A DNA stretch of 64,000 bases from Saprospiraceae bacterium. Lineage in GTDB: Bacteria; Bacteroidota; Bacteroidia; Chitinophagales; Saprospiraceae. The stretch spans positions 388,007-452,006 of the forward strand of contig JADJJU010000002.1 in assembly GCA_016706365.1 (NCBI GenBank), read 5' to 3'. Both the position numbers and the translations under genes were made by a program. Below, piece after piece: positions 22,334 through 33,974 of the stretch. The first letter of the stretch is position 1. Each line of letters starts with the position of its first letter. The notes under the pieces were generated by a model. That model did no database searches and was not told where the DNA came from. It saw only the letters and a program-made list of their open reading frames with translations.

Positions 22334-22366
22334 GGCAGTTGAATAATTTCAACTGCCATTTTTTTT
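22334..22366 (+). terminator. Rho-independent terminator
   Basis: Perfect 10-bp stem GGCAGTTGAA / TTCAACTGCC with loop TAAT, followed by A and eight T. It ends the 18531-22305 gene. An identical stem occurs at 25131. Confidence 0.93.
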
Positions 22367-22369
22367 AAC

Positions 22370-22685
22370 GGACCTGCTCCAACTTCTTCCCTTCCCGGTG
22401 TCAGAATTAGTATTCTTAATGAGCAATATCAACCTGACTTCAGCTTATATACAAATCCTTCATCTGGAGAACTGAATATTTACCTGTAGGATTACATCGG
22501 AAAATGTTCACATTGAATTTTACAGCCTGGAAGGCAAGCTTATGCAATTGATTCAATTAGATGAAATGCTTCAAAACACACAAACCATGCTCATGGACAA
22601 ATATGCCAATGGAATGTATTTTGTGAAATTGAAATCAGGGGGATTACCGTATGTGACAATGAGGGTGGTACTATCTAAAGAATAA
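22370..22685 (+). pseudogene. Orphan T9SS sorting domain with stop and frameshift, copy 1
   Basis: About 100 codons of a sorting domain (NEQYQPDFSLYTNPSSGELN) without an upstream gene. It has an in-frame TAG at 22487-22489 and a 2-bp deletion just after DYIG. Beyond that the domain reads on in another frame (EFYSLEGKLMQLIQLDEMLQ to SKE, stop). The same two lesions occur in the copy at 25167-25481, so the fragment was duplicated after it had decayed. Confidence 0.9.
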
Positions 22686-22725
22686 AAGGATTTCACCCAA
22701 TTGAACAAATTTTAGAATTACAATT

Positions 22726-22772
22726 ATTTCAAAACAAATTCAGCTTAATCGCAGCTGAATTTGTTTTGAAAT
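22726..22772. repeat. 20-bp perfect stem-loop
   Basis: ATTTCAAAACAAATTCAGCT, a 7-base loop, then its exact reverse complement. There is no T run on either side, so a simple terminator is not obvious. It sits between the orphan sorting domain and the putative leader of the 22917 gene. Confidence 0.85.
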
Positions 22773-22814
22773 GTAAAAAAACAATTTACTTATGTAAATA
22801 AATTGTTTAGTTTT

Positions 22815-22867
22815 ATTGAAATAAATTGCGTTCTTTGCTATACGCGCAAATTTAATAGGCTTTTGGA
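22815..22867 (+). promoter_or_regulatory. Conserved upstream element, copy 1
   Basis: The block from TGAAATAAATTGCGTTCTTT through GCTATACGC to TAGGCTTTTGGA is shared with 33783-33838, upstream of another giant T9SS gene. It lies 50 bases before the ATG at 22917. Conservation outside coding sequence suggests a common promoter or leader, though no perfect TAnnTTTG box is present. Confidence 0.55.
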
Positions 22868-22916
22868 GTTGGAACGCTTTGTTTTGTCAAAATCTTCTAC
22901 CCTAAAATTTTAAAAC

Positions 22917-25102
22917 ATGTCAAAAATTTCATTACAATTAACCCGACAGATGCAATGGGCCCTGATTCCTTTGCTTCTCTTGGCATTGACCCAGCAGGTC
23001 TGGGGACAGTGTAACAATGCCTCTCAATACCCCTCTACCTCCATTGATTTGGCGGCGACCAATGCTTCAGGCGCTTCTACAACCATTACGACCTGTAATT
23101 TTTCCGGCGAGTATTCCGTACTTATCAATGCTGTCGCCGGTAGTTCCTATCGGTTTACCACTAGCATTGTAACCGATTACTTTACTATTCGTTCCGGATC
23201 TCCGGGCGGTCCGGTTGTGGGCTCCGGCACTCAACCCTTATCCGTCACTCCGGGAGTCAGCGGAACGCTATATGCGCATGTCAACTCCAGTGCTGCATGT
23301 CTTACGGACGTCAGCTGCCGCCAGACTGCGGTCCAATGTACCAGTTGTGCGGGAGGCGGCTGTATCAACAGCACCGTTTACCCCGCGCTCGGCATAAGCC
23401 TCAATCTGACCAATATGACCGGCGCGGCTCAACAGATCACGACTTGTCAATTTAGTGGGGAATACTACAGCGTGGCCGATGTGATCGCCAGCAAATCGTA
23501 CATGTTCTCCAGTAGTGTAGGAACGGACTGGATCACAGTGCGCGTAGGTACTTTCAATGGAACCATTCTGGTCCAGGGCGCCGGCTCTGTGGCGGTCGCG
23601 CCTTCGACCACCGCCAACCTATTTATCCACAATAACGCCAATGCAAGTTGCGGCACCAATGCCACTTGCCGGGTTTCTAGCGTACAGTGTACCAACTGCG
23701 ACCCGACGCCGCCCTGCATCCCAAGCCCGACCTTCCCGACCAACGGTTCTACTGCTTGTCCTACCGCGATGGTGACGCTATCCTGGCCTGCTTCTGTAGG
23801 GGCGACCAGCTACGATGTTTACTTTGGAACGACTGCTGTGCCGCCTTTTGTTGGCAATGTGATCCCGAATAGTATGACGGTCTTCACGCCGACTGTGGGA
23901 ACTTATTTTTGGCGCATCGCCCCGAGAAATGCCAGTGGGCCAACTACAACTTGTACCACCTGGAGTTTTACCAGACAGGACATTACCCCTCCAACTATAC
24001 AATGCTCCAACCAAACTATCATCTTCAATGGTGAAACGAGTATACCACTTGTCCAGAATGATCTGGTAGCTGCTACTATTGACAACTGCGGCATACAAAG
24101 TATAAGCCTATTCCCTAACAGCATCTCCAGCAATCAAGTTGGCCAGATAATTCCTGTTCTTTTGACAGTCACGGATATTAATGGTAATACTTCAACTTGT
24201 ACCAGTCAAATTACAGTAAACGGATTGCCTTCTGGTTGGAGCCAAAACATTAATGGTGTCGCTTGTGCAAATGGAAACAATATAGCATACAACGCATCAA
24301 CTGAGGTTTGGACTGCTACCAGTACCAATTGTTATTATGCCTCGCCTTTCACTTCAGATGAAACAGCATTTGCTCAGAGGACCTTATGTGGCAATGGAAG
24401 CATAACCGCTCAGGTAACAGGAATCAGTGGGACAGCACTCGGCTGGGCTGGTGTAGTTATGCGTGAAAGCAATGCAGCTGGAGCCAAGAAAGCCCAGTTG
24501 ACAACAAATATGGCAGGAAATCAAAGCCGCAGAGAATTCAGGGTAACAACTAATGGTGCTGCTATTCCTCAGAATTTTCCGGCTCAAAACAGATACTGGC
24601 TGCGGATTGTGAGATCCGGTAATCAATTACTTTGTTCAATTCACCCAATGGAATACAGTGGTATCCTGTCGGATCTCAGACAATTACAATGGGCAGCTGT
24701 ATCCAGATGGGGCTAGTAGCTACAAATTATTCACCTAATAGCACAGTGACTGCCACTTTTGATAATGTCTCGTACATCGGCAATGGTCCGTCGCCGATGT
24801 ATACCATTCCGGGGGAGGGAGTGATCGAATCAGAGGAGCAATACCAGCCCGATTTCAGTGTTTATCCCAATCCTACATCCGGAGAATTGAATATGGACTT
24901 GCAGGAATACCTCGGCAAAAATGTACAAATAGAGTTGTACAGTTTAGAAGGCAAGCTGATGCAATTGATTCAATTAGATGAAGTGCTGCAAAACTCACAA
25001 ACCATACTGCTTGACAGATATGCCAGTGGAATGTATTTTGTTAAATTGAAATCAGCCGGATTACCGGATGTGACGAAGCGGGTGGTGCTGAATAAGGGAT
25101 AA
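22917..25102 (+). CDS. T9SS-exported protein, two N-terminal repeats plus Fn3-like domain (728 aa, one frameshift)
   Basis: A signal peptide (about 1-31, ending QQVWGQC) is followed by two Cys-containing repeats of about 115 residues (TTCNFSGEYSVLI, SSYRFTTSIVTDYFTIR, CRQTAVQCTSC). A fibronectin-III-like domain comes next (PTFPTNGSTACPTAMVTLSW), then the HYR-like, concanavalin-like and sorting-domain cassette from about 23985. At 24627-24628 the run TT should be TTT: adding one T restores GNQFTLFNSPNGIQW and gives exactly 729 codons. This is probably one intact gene with a sequencing indel. The N-terminal half is GC-rich and the cassette AT-rich. From about 24744 to the end it is nearly identical to the end of the 25770-33658 gene. 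Confidence 0.82.
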
Positions 25103-25130
25103 AATTTCCAAAATAAATATTTTAAAAAAT

Positions 25131-25163
25131 GGCAGTTGAATAATTTCAACTGCCATTTTTTTT
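25131..25163 (+). terminator. Rho-independent terminator
   Basis: Same 10-bp stem as at 22334 (GGCAGTTGAA / TTCAACTGCC, loop TAAT) and a T run, downstream of the 22917 gene. Confidence 0.93.
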
Positions 25164-25166
25164 AAC

Positions 25167-25481
25167 GGACCTGCTCCAACTTCTTCCCTCCCGGTGTCAG
25201 AATTAGTATTCTTAATGAGCAATATCAACCTGACTTCAGCTTATATACAAATCCTTCATCTGGAGAACTGAATATTTACCTGTAGGATTACATCGGAAAA
25301 TGTTCACATTGAATTTTACAGCCTGGAAGGCAAAATGACGCAATTGATGCAAATTGATGAAGTGCTACAAAACACGCAATCCTTAATTCTGGACAGATAT
25401 GCCGGAGGGATGTATTTTGTGAAATTGAAATCAGCGGGATTGCCTGATGTGAGGAAGCGGGTGGGGCTGACTATAGTGTAA
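25167..25481 (+). pseudogene. Orphan T9SS sorting domain with stop and frameshift, copy 2
   Basis: Identical in its first half to 22370-22530 apart from a one-base difference, including the in-frame TAG (25283-25285) and the 2-bp deletion. From GGAAGGCAA onward the sequence follows a different sorting-domain allele, so a recombination joint lies inside the fragment. It ends at a TAA at 25479-25481. Confidence 0.9.
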
Positions 25482-25769
25482 ACTGTAAGTAATTTGGAAT
25501 AATTAAGTAAAGAGAAGGTCGCTGGAAATCCGGTGGCCTACTTTTAAATAAGAGCAAAAGTATCCCCTTATCATATAATTAGTTTGGGAAAGCCAAACAC
25601 TTCATTCGGAAAGCTAAACTCTTCATTCGGGAAATAGTACTCACAATTTTGACGGATTTTGCCAATGTTTATATCGGCAACATGGTAAACTCAAAAAGTT
25701 GCAATAGCAGGTATCTGAAAAGAAGTGTTCAATACCTGGATTCACAAGCACTTTAAAATTTCCAACAAT
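25482..25769. other. Intergenic region with a 21-bp direct repeat
   Basis: It holds an imperfect terminator-like hairpin near 25514-25542 (AAGGTCGCTGG / CCGGTGGCCT). A direct repeat of period 21 lies at 25587-25628: GGAAAGCCAAACACTTCATTC and a copy with two changes. A GTG at 25725 is in frame with the next gene but I prefer the ATG at 25770. No other gene seen. Confidence 0.6.
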
Positions 25770-28700
25770 ATGAAAGTTTTCATTACAAAAAAAATGGGCA
25801 GCTGTTTCGTATGCATTGCGCTAACATGGGCAGCCCTGCTGCTTTTGCCCTGCGTTGGCTACGCACAGACCTGGACGGCACAAAGCTCGGGCACCACGCA
25901 AGACCTCTGGGGCGGCGTATGGGGCAGCGACGCCAACAACGTGTGGGCCGTTGGTGCCGGAGGCACCATCCTGAAATGGAACGGCAGTGTATGGTCGGCA
26001 CAAAGCTCGGGCACTACGCAAACCCTCTACGGCGTATGGGGCAGCGATGCCAACAACGTATGGGCTGTGGGAAACAGCGGCACCATCCTAAAATGGGATG
26101 GCAGCACCTGGACGGCACAGAGCTCGGGCACCACGCAAGATCTCTGGGCCGGCGTATGGGGCAGCGATGCCAACAACATATGGACCGCAGGCACCAATGG
26201 TACCATCCTGAAATGGAATGGTAGTGTCTGGGCGGCACAGGCTTCGGGCATCACCAATAATTTTTATAAAATCAAGGGTGTCGATGCCAACAACGTATGG
26301 GCCGTGGGTACATTCGGCGCTATTCGGAAATGGAACGGCAGCATCTGGACGGCACAGTCATCCGGTACCGGCTTGGCCTTATTTGACGTTTGGGGCAACG
26401 CTGCCGACAACGTATGGGCCTCGACTGGCAATAACACCATCCTGAAATGGAACGGCAGCGCCTGGTCAATACAGAACTCGGGCACCACGCAACTCCTGCG
26501 GGGCCTCTGGGGCAGCAATGCCAACAACGTTTGGGCCGTAGGCAACAGCGGCACCATTCTGAAACAGAGCGGTGGCGGCAACAGTTGGTCGGTGCAAACA
26601 TCGGGCACTACGCAAAACCTGGCGGGCATCTGGGGCAGCAATGGTGGCAACATCTGGGCAGTTGGTACAGGCGGTACGATATTGTATTCTAATAACCAAT
26701 CGAACTGCATACCTCCCACCGTCTCCGCTCCCGCCGTCGTAGTGGCCAGCGAGAGCACATGCACCGCTTGTGTCCTTAGCGGCGGAGTAATAGCCCCGCC
26801 TACTACCACCTGCCCCACCGGCTTCACTCTACAATATTCTACCGATGGTGGTAGCAATTGGAGTAGCACGCTACCTACCTACAACCAAATCGCCTCCGTA
26901 ACCGTGCTTACCCGATGTGTGTGCGATACGGATAACAATACAGTAAGCCCTGCAAGCAGTGTAACTACTGCGCCGGGAGCTTGTACGCCCCCTAACACCC
27001 CCGTCATCAGCACCTACTGCATCGACGGCAGTACCACTCTTGGCGTAGCTGAACAAGCAGGCGCTACCTACTGCTGGCAAAATACAGCTACTGCAACATG
27101 GGAAAACGTAGGCAGTGCCGGGTTTTCAGCAGATCAGGCAGATTTCCAAAGTTTAGCATTTGATGGCAGTACGCCTTATGTGGCTTATACGGATTATGGA
27201 AACAGTGGGGGAACCACGGTGATGAAATTTAACGGCAGCGCCTGGGAAAACTTAGGCAGTGCCGGGTTTTCAGCAGGATTGGCATTGTTCCAAAGTTTAG
27301 CGTTTGATGGCAGTACGCCTTATGTGGCTTATTGGGATGATGCAAACGGTGGCAAAACCACGGTGATGAAATTTAATGGCAGCGCCTGGGAAAACGTAGG
27401 CAGTGCCGGGTTTTCAGCAGGATTGGCAAGTTACCAGAGTTTAACGTTTGATAGCAGTACGCCTTATGTGGCTTATCGAGATGGAGGAAACGGTAACAGA
27501 ACCACGGTGATGAAATTTAACGGCAGCACCTGGGAAAACTTAGGAAATGCCGGCTTTTCAGCAGGAGAGGCAAATTACCAAAGTTTAGCGTTTGATGGCA
27601 GTACGCCTTATGTGGCTTATCAGGATAATGCAAACGGTGGCAGAACCACGGTGATGAAATTTAACGGCAGCACTTGGGAAAACGTAGGCAGTGCCGGCTT
27701 TTCAGCAGGAGAGGCATTGTTCCAAAGTTTAGCGTTTGATGGAAGTACGCCTTATGTGGCTTATTGGGATGGAGGAAACGGTAACAGAACCACGGTGATG
27801 AAATTTAATGGTAGCACCTGGGAAAACGTAGGCAGTGCCGGTTTTTCAGCAGGAGTGGCATATTACCAAAGTTTAGCGTTTGATGGCAGTACGCCTTATG
27901 TGGCTTATCGGGATTTTGGAAACAGTGGTGGAACCACGGTGATGAAATTTAACGGCAGCAGCTGGGAAAACGTAGGCAGCGCCGGCTTTTTCAGCAGGAG
28001 AGGCAAATTACCAAAGTTTAGCGTTTGATGGCAGTACGCCTTATGTGGCTTATCAGGATAATGCAAACGGTGGCAGAACCACGGTGATGAAATTTGAAAG
28101 CCCTTGCATTGGCAGCAGCAACACCCTGTTGGTCAGTACCCCCGACACCTATACAATGGTGGTAAAAGATGCCAATGGCTGTGCGGCTACCGCTACGCCT
28201 GTGACGGTAACAGAAATAACCTGCTGCCCCGATTTAACCGCTGCCGCCCCCGTCGTAGTGAGCAGCGAGAGCAGCTGCACCGCCTGTATTCTTAGCGGTG
28301 GAGTAATAGCCCCACCCGTTACCTCCTGCCCCGCCGGCTCTACCCTGCAATATTCTACCGATGGCGGTAGCAATTGGAGTAGCACGCTGCCTATCTACAA
28401 CCCAAGCGCCGCCGTAACCGTGCTCACCCGATGTGAGTGCGATACAGATACCAATACAGTAAGCCCTACAAGCAGTGTAACTACTGTGCCGGGAGTTTGT
28501 ACTATGCCATCCGTCCCAACTGGAACATTGACTATTGTTAACAGCACCTGCACCAATTGCATGGTCAGCGGTGGCAGCATTGCCATCGGAACGGTGAACG
28601 GCACAGGCGGTACGTTGGAATATTCCACCGATGGCGGAATGAACTGGAGCGCCACACTACCGACCTACAACCAGACCGGCCCGGCGCAGACCATTTTGGC

Positions 28701-31700
28701 GAGTGTATTGGCGGCCAACGGTTGCCGCAGCAATTCCACGCAAGTGGGACAAACTACGCCCGGCACTTGCACCACGCCATCCGCCCCGACGGGTACTTTG
28801 GCCATCGTCAACAGCATCTGCACCAACTGCATGGTCAGCGGTGGCAGCATTGCCATCGGAACGGTGAACGGCACAGGCGGCACCTTGCAATATTCCACCG
28901 ATGGCGGAATAAACTGGAGCGCCACGCTACCGACTTACAACCAGACCGGCCCGGCACAGACGATCATCGCTTCTGTATTATCCGTTAATGGATGCCGCAG
29001 CAGCAGCACCTCGGTGGGTGCGACAGTGCCCGGCACTTGCACCACGCCATCCGCCCCGACGGGTACTTTGGCCATCGTCAACAGCCCGCCCCGACGGGTA
29101 CTTTAACCATCGTCAACAGCATCTGCACCAATTGCTTGGTCAGCGGTGGCAGCATTGCCATCGGAACGGTGAACGGCACAGGCGGCACCTTGCAATATTC
29201 CACCGATGGCGGAATGAACTGGAACGCCGCACTGCCGACTTACAACCAAACCGGCCCGGCACAGACGATCATCGCTTCTGTATTATCCGCTAATGGATGC
29301 CGCAGCGGCAGCACCTCGGTGGGACAAACTACGCCCGGCACTTGCACCACACCTGCCGCCCTGACGGGTACTTTGGCCATCGTCAACAGCATCTGCACCA
29401 ATTGCATGGTCAGCGGTGGCAGCATTGCCATCGGAACGGTGAACGGCACAGGCGGCACCTTGCAATATTCCACCGATGGCGGAATGAACTGGAGCGCCAC
29501 GCTGCCGACTTACAACCAGACCGGCCCGGCGCAGACCATTTTGGCAAGTGTACTGGCACCCGACGGCTGCCGCAGCGCTTCCACGCAAGTGGGACAAACT
29601 ACGCCCGGTGCCTGTGTCACGCCATCCGCCCCGACGGGCACCTTGGCCATCGTCAACAGCACCTGCACCAACTGCATGGTGAGCGGCGGCAGCATCGCCA
29701 TCGGCTCGGTGATCGGCTCAGGCGGCACCTCGCAATATTCCACCGATGGCGGAATAAACTGGAGCGCCACGCTGCCGACTTACAACCAGACCGGCCCGGC
29801 ACAGACGATCATCGCTTCTGTATTATCCGCTAATGGATGCCGCAGCGGCAGCACCTCGGTGCCCGGCACTTGCACCACGCCATCCGCCCCGACGGGTACT
29901 TTGGCCATCGTCAACAGCATCTGCACCAATTGCATGGTCAGCGGTGGCAGCATTGCCATCGGAACGGTGAACGGCACAGGCGGCACCTTGCAATATTCCA
30001 CCGATGGCGGAATGAACTGGAGCGCCACCCTACCGACTTACAACCAGACCGGCCCGGCACAGACGATCATCGCTTCTGTATTATCCGCTAATGGATGCCG
30101 CAGCGGCAGCACCTCGGTGGGACAAACTACGCCCGGCACTTGCACCACACCTGCCGCCCTGACGGGTACTTTGGCCATCGTCAACAGCATCTGCACCAAC
30201 TGCATGGTCAGCGGTGGCAGCATTGCCATCGGAACGGTGAACGGCACAGGCGGCACCTTGCAATATTCCACCGATGGCGGAATGAACTGGAGCGCCACGC
30301 TGCCGACTTACAACCAGACCGGCCCGGCACAGACGATCATCGCTTCTGTATTATCCGCTAATGGATGCCGCAGCGGCACCCTCGGTGGGACAAACTACGC
30401 CCGGCACTTGCAACACCTGCCGCCCCGACGGGTACTTTGGCCATCGTCAACAGCATCTGCACCAATTGCATGGCCAGCGGGGCACCGGAACGGTGAACGG
30501 CACAGGCGGCACCTTGCAATATTCCACCGATGGCGGAATGAACTGGAGCGCCACCCTACCGACCTACAACCAAACCGGCCCGGCACAGACCATTTTGGCG
30601 AGTGTACTGGCACCCGACGGCTGCCGCAGCGCTTCCACGCAAGTTGGACAAACTACGCCCGGTGCCTGTGTCACGCCATCCGCCCCGACGGGTACTTTGG
30701 CCATCGTCAACAGCATCTGCACCAACTGCATGGTCAGCGGTGGCAGCATTGCCATCGGAACGGTGAACGGCACAGGCGGCACCTTGCAATATTCCACCGA
30801 TGGCGGAATGAACTGGAGCGCCGCACTACCGACTTACAACCAGACCGGCCCGGCACACGGACTTTGCCACCACACTCACCGAGCATTGCCACGGAACGGT
30901 GAACGGCACAGGCGGCACCTTGCAATATTCCACCGATGGCGGAATGAACTGGAGCGCCGCACTACCGACTTACAACCAGACCGGCCCGGCACAGACGATC
31001 ATCGCTTCTGTATTATCCGCTAATGGATGCCGCAGCGGCAGCATCTCGGTGGGACAAACTACGCCCGGCACCTGTGTCACGCCATCCGCCCCCGTTATTG
31101 ACAATAACAATGGTCTGGCTTTGGACTGCAACAACCAGACCACCATGCTGAGCGTTGCCGCACCGGGTAATTACACCTGGGGACTCGATGGCAATCCCTT
31201 TGGTGTCGGCCCGACAATCACTGCCAGTATAGGGGGAACGTACTCGGCAACGATTATGGCCGCCAACGGCTGTACGGCCACTTCTTTTGTCGTAGTGACT
31301 TTTACCCCCGACAACACACCGCCGACGATCACTTGTCCGGCTACGCAAACCTTGGTGCTTGGCGCAAATTGCACGGCGAACTTGCCCAACTACACCAGCT
31401 TAGCCACCACGAGCGACAACTGTGGGGTTCAAAACGTAACGCAATCTCCGATAGCGGGAACCACAGTTTCTGCCCCAGGTAATATGATGGTAACGCTCAC
31501 TGTCACGGATATCAACGGCCTGACCAACACTTGCAGCTTCACGGTAAGCAAGGTGGACAACACGCCGCCGAGCATCACTTGTCCGACCATACAAACTTTA
31601 GTGCTGGGCGCAAGCTGCACGGCAACGCTGCCCAACTATACGACCTTAGCCACAGCAGGTGACAACTGCGGGGTACAAGGCGTAACGCAATCGCCGATAG

Positions 31701-33658
31701 CGGGAACCACAGTTTCCGGCGCAGGTAATATGACAGTAACGCTCACCGTCACGGATATCAACGGCCTGACCAACACTTGCAGCTTCACGGTAAGCAAGGT
31801 GGACAACACGCCGCCGAGCATCACTTGTCCGACCACGCAAACTTTAGTGTTGGGCGCAAGCTGCACGGCCACACTGCCCAATTACACGACCTTAGCTACA
31901 ACGGGTGACAACTGTGGCGTACAGGGAGTAACCCAGTCTCCTGCAGCGGGAACCACAGTTTCCGGCGCAGGTAATATGACAGTGACGCTGACTTCCACCG
32001 ATAGCAGCGGCCTGACCAACACTTGCAGCTTCACGGTAAGCAAGGTGGACAACACGCCGCCGAGCATCACTTGTCCGACCACGCAAACTTTAGTGTTGGG
32101 CGCAAGCTGCACGGCCACACTGCCCAATTACACGACCTTAGCTACAACGGGTGACAACTGTGGCGTGCAAGGCGTAACCCAATCTCCGGCAGTGGGAACC
32201 ACAGTTTCCGGCGCAGGAAATATGATGGTAACGCTCACCGTCACGGACATCAACGGCCTGACCAACGCTTGCAGCTTCACAGTAAGCAAGGTGGACAACA
32301 CGCCGCCGAACATCACTTGTCCTGCTACGCAAAATTTAGTACTAGGCGCAAGCTGCACGGCAGCGCTGCCAAACTACACGACCTTAGCTGTAACGAGTGA
32401 CAACTGCGGGGTGCAAAGCGTAACTCAATCGCCGGCAGCGGGAACTACAGTTTCCGGCGCAGGAAACATGACTGTGTCGCTGACGGTATCAGATGCAAAT
32501 GGATTGTTGGGTTCTTGTAGCTTTTTAGTTGTGAAAGTGGACAATACGCCTCCGATGCTCAGCTGCTTCAACCAAACAATCATCTTCAATGGTGAGCCGA
32601 GCATAGCACTCGACCCGGATGACCTGGTAGATGCTACAGACAACTGCGGCATACAAAGTATAAGCCTATCTCCTAACAGCATCTCCAGCAGCCAAGTTGG
32701 TCAGATAATTCCTGTACTTGTGACCGTCACAGATGTGAATGGTAATTCAGATAATTGTACCAGCCTAATAACAGTTAGCGGATTGCCTTCAGGATGGAGC
32801 CAAAACATTAATGGTGTCGCTTGTGCAAATGGAAACAATATAGCATACAACGCATCAACTGAGGTTTGGACTGCTACCAGTACAAATTGTTATTATAGTT
32901 CTCCTTTCACTTCTGATGCCATGGGATTTGGTCAAAGGACTTTATGCGGAAATGGCAGTATCACTGCTCAGGTGACTGGAATTAGCGGTACAGCTTTGGG
33001 CTGGGCAGGCATAGTCATGCGTGAGAGCAATGCTCCGGGTGCCAAGAAAGTACAGCTAATGACAAATCTTAGCAACTTCTTGCGCCGCGAGGTCAGATCA
33101 GTGACAAATGGTCCTGCCGTTCCACAGCAATTTCAGGCATTTAACAGATATTGGCTGAGACTTACCAGAACCGGCTCTCAGATTGTAGCGCATAGCTCTT
33201 CTGATGGTATCAATTGGGTCCAGGTTCTTGCAATAACTTTGCCTATGAACAGCTGTATTGAAATGGGTCTCGTGGTTACTAATTATAGTCAAAATAGCAC
33301 AGTGACTGCCACTTTTGATAATGTCTCGTACATCGGCAATGGTCCGTCGCCGATGTATACCATTCCGGGGGAGGGAGTGATCGAATCAGAGGAGCAATAC
33401 CAGCCCGATTTCAGTGTTTATCCCAATCCTACATCCGGAGAATTGAATATGGACTTGCAGGAATACCTCGGCAAAAATGTACAAATAGAGTTGTACAGTT
33501 TAGAAGGCAAGCTGATGCAATTGATTCAATTAGATGAAGTGCTGCAAAACTCACAAACCATACTGCTTGACAAATATGCCAGCGGGATGTATTTTGTGAA
33601 ATTGAAATCAGCCGGATTACCGGATGTGACGAAGCGGGTGGTGCTGACGAAAGGGTAA
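25770..33658 (+). CDS. Giant T9SS-exported repeat protein with two seven-fold propeller arrays (about 2630 aa, several frame breaks)
   Basis: The signal peptide starts at the ATG at 25770 (MKVFITKKMGSCFVCIAL). Seven repeats of about 40 aa with VWGSDANNVWAVG / GTILKWNG follow (25.87-26.69 kb), then one Cys-rich module, then seven 48-aa repeats (QSLAFDGSTPYVAY, TTVMKFNGSTWENVG; 27.10-28.09 kb). Next are about ten Cys-rich 90-aa repeats (28.5-31.08 kb), five HYR domains (31.31-32.54 kb) and the shared cassette with sorting domain. Frame breaks: T5 for T4 at 27987-27991, a collapsed repeat at about 29088, and indels at about 30377, 30410, 30480 and 30870. The breaks inside the 90-aa array look like repeat collapse in assembly or real recombination. 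Probably a surface adhesin (inference). Sequence between 30.3 and 30.95 kb should not be trusted in detail. Confidence 0.72.
25870..26690 (+). repeat. Seven beta-propeller-like repeats (about 40 aa each)
   Basis: The motif WGSDANNVWAVG...GTILKWNGS occurs seven times with drift (for example KGVDANNVWAVG, LWGSNANNVWAVG). Seven copies with Trp-rich strands fit a seven-bladed propeller. Confidence 0.8.
27100..28092 (+). repeat. Seven 144-bp repeats (48 aa)
   Basis: Period 144 bp, e.g. the GGCAGTGCCGGGTTTTCAGC block at 27110 and 27254. Each unit encodes SAGFSAG, QSLAFDGSTPYVAY and TTVMKFNGS. The seventh copy carries the T5 frameshift. A second seven-bladed propeller is likely. Confidence 0.85.
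28507..31080 (+). repeat. 270-bp tandem repeat array (90-aa Cys-rich unit, about ten copies)
   Basis: Unit boundaries repeat every 270 bp (CCATCC at 28507, 28777, 29047). One unit is 258 bp because four residues are missing. Each encodes TGTLAIVNSICTNCMVSGG, LQYSTDGGMNWSATLPTYNQ and SVLSANGCRSGS. Copies are nearly identical; partial and fused units at 29.09, 30.47 and 30.88 kb show recombination or misassembly. Confidence 0.9.
31313..32550 (+). repeat. HYR repeat array 1 (246-bp unit, five copies)
   Basis: Unit DNTPPSITCPTTQTLVLGAS ... DNCGVQGVTQSP ... VTLTVTDINGLTNTCSFTVS, 82 residues. This is the HYR (immunoglobulin-like) family. Close DNA identity with the second array at 39.99-41.47 kb in the next gene. 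Confidence 0.92.
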
Positions 33659-33699
33659 AAAGGGTCTCATTAACTTAACAAAATTTTAGAATTACAATT

Positions 33700-33745
33700 A
33701 TTTCCAAATAAGGGCCGCTGCAAATTAGTGGCCTTTATAAATGTA
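33700..33745 (+). terminator. Imperfect terminator-like hairpin
   Basis: AGGGCCGCT and AGTGGCCTTT can pair imperfectly after the 25770-33658 gene; there is no long T run. Flanking sequence is homologous to 22690-22772, where a stronger stem-loop occupies the same place. Confidence 0.4.
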
Positions 33746-33782
33746 AAAAAACAACGCACTTGCGCAATTTCCCGGTTTAATT

Positions 33783-33838
33783 TTAATGAAATAAATTGCG
33801 TTCTTTGCTATACGCACAAACTCAGTAGGCTTTTGGAC
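33783..33838 (+). promoter_or_regulatory. Conserved upstream element, copy 2
   Basis: Near-identical to 22815-22867 (AAATTGCGTTCTTTGCTATA, then TAGGCTTTTGGA). It lies about 140 bases before the ATG at 33975. Confidence 0.55.
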
Positions 33839-33974
33839 TTTTTGGACTAGGTTGCAACTTTCAAAAGTACAACTTTGGTACCTGATTTTTTTACCCCGAT
33901 TTTCATATTTTCTAACAATGGTTCTGTTTTTGGAAACGGATCCAAGTCCTTACGAAACGTCAATCATTTAATTT

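Noticed and set aside
28395..31080. Series of antisense and out-of-frame ORFs of 80-90 codons in the 90-aa array
   Set aside because: They repeat with the same 270-bp period and are shadows of the Cys-rich repeat; no signal peptide, start region or independent conservation.
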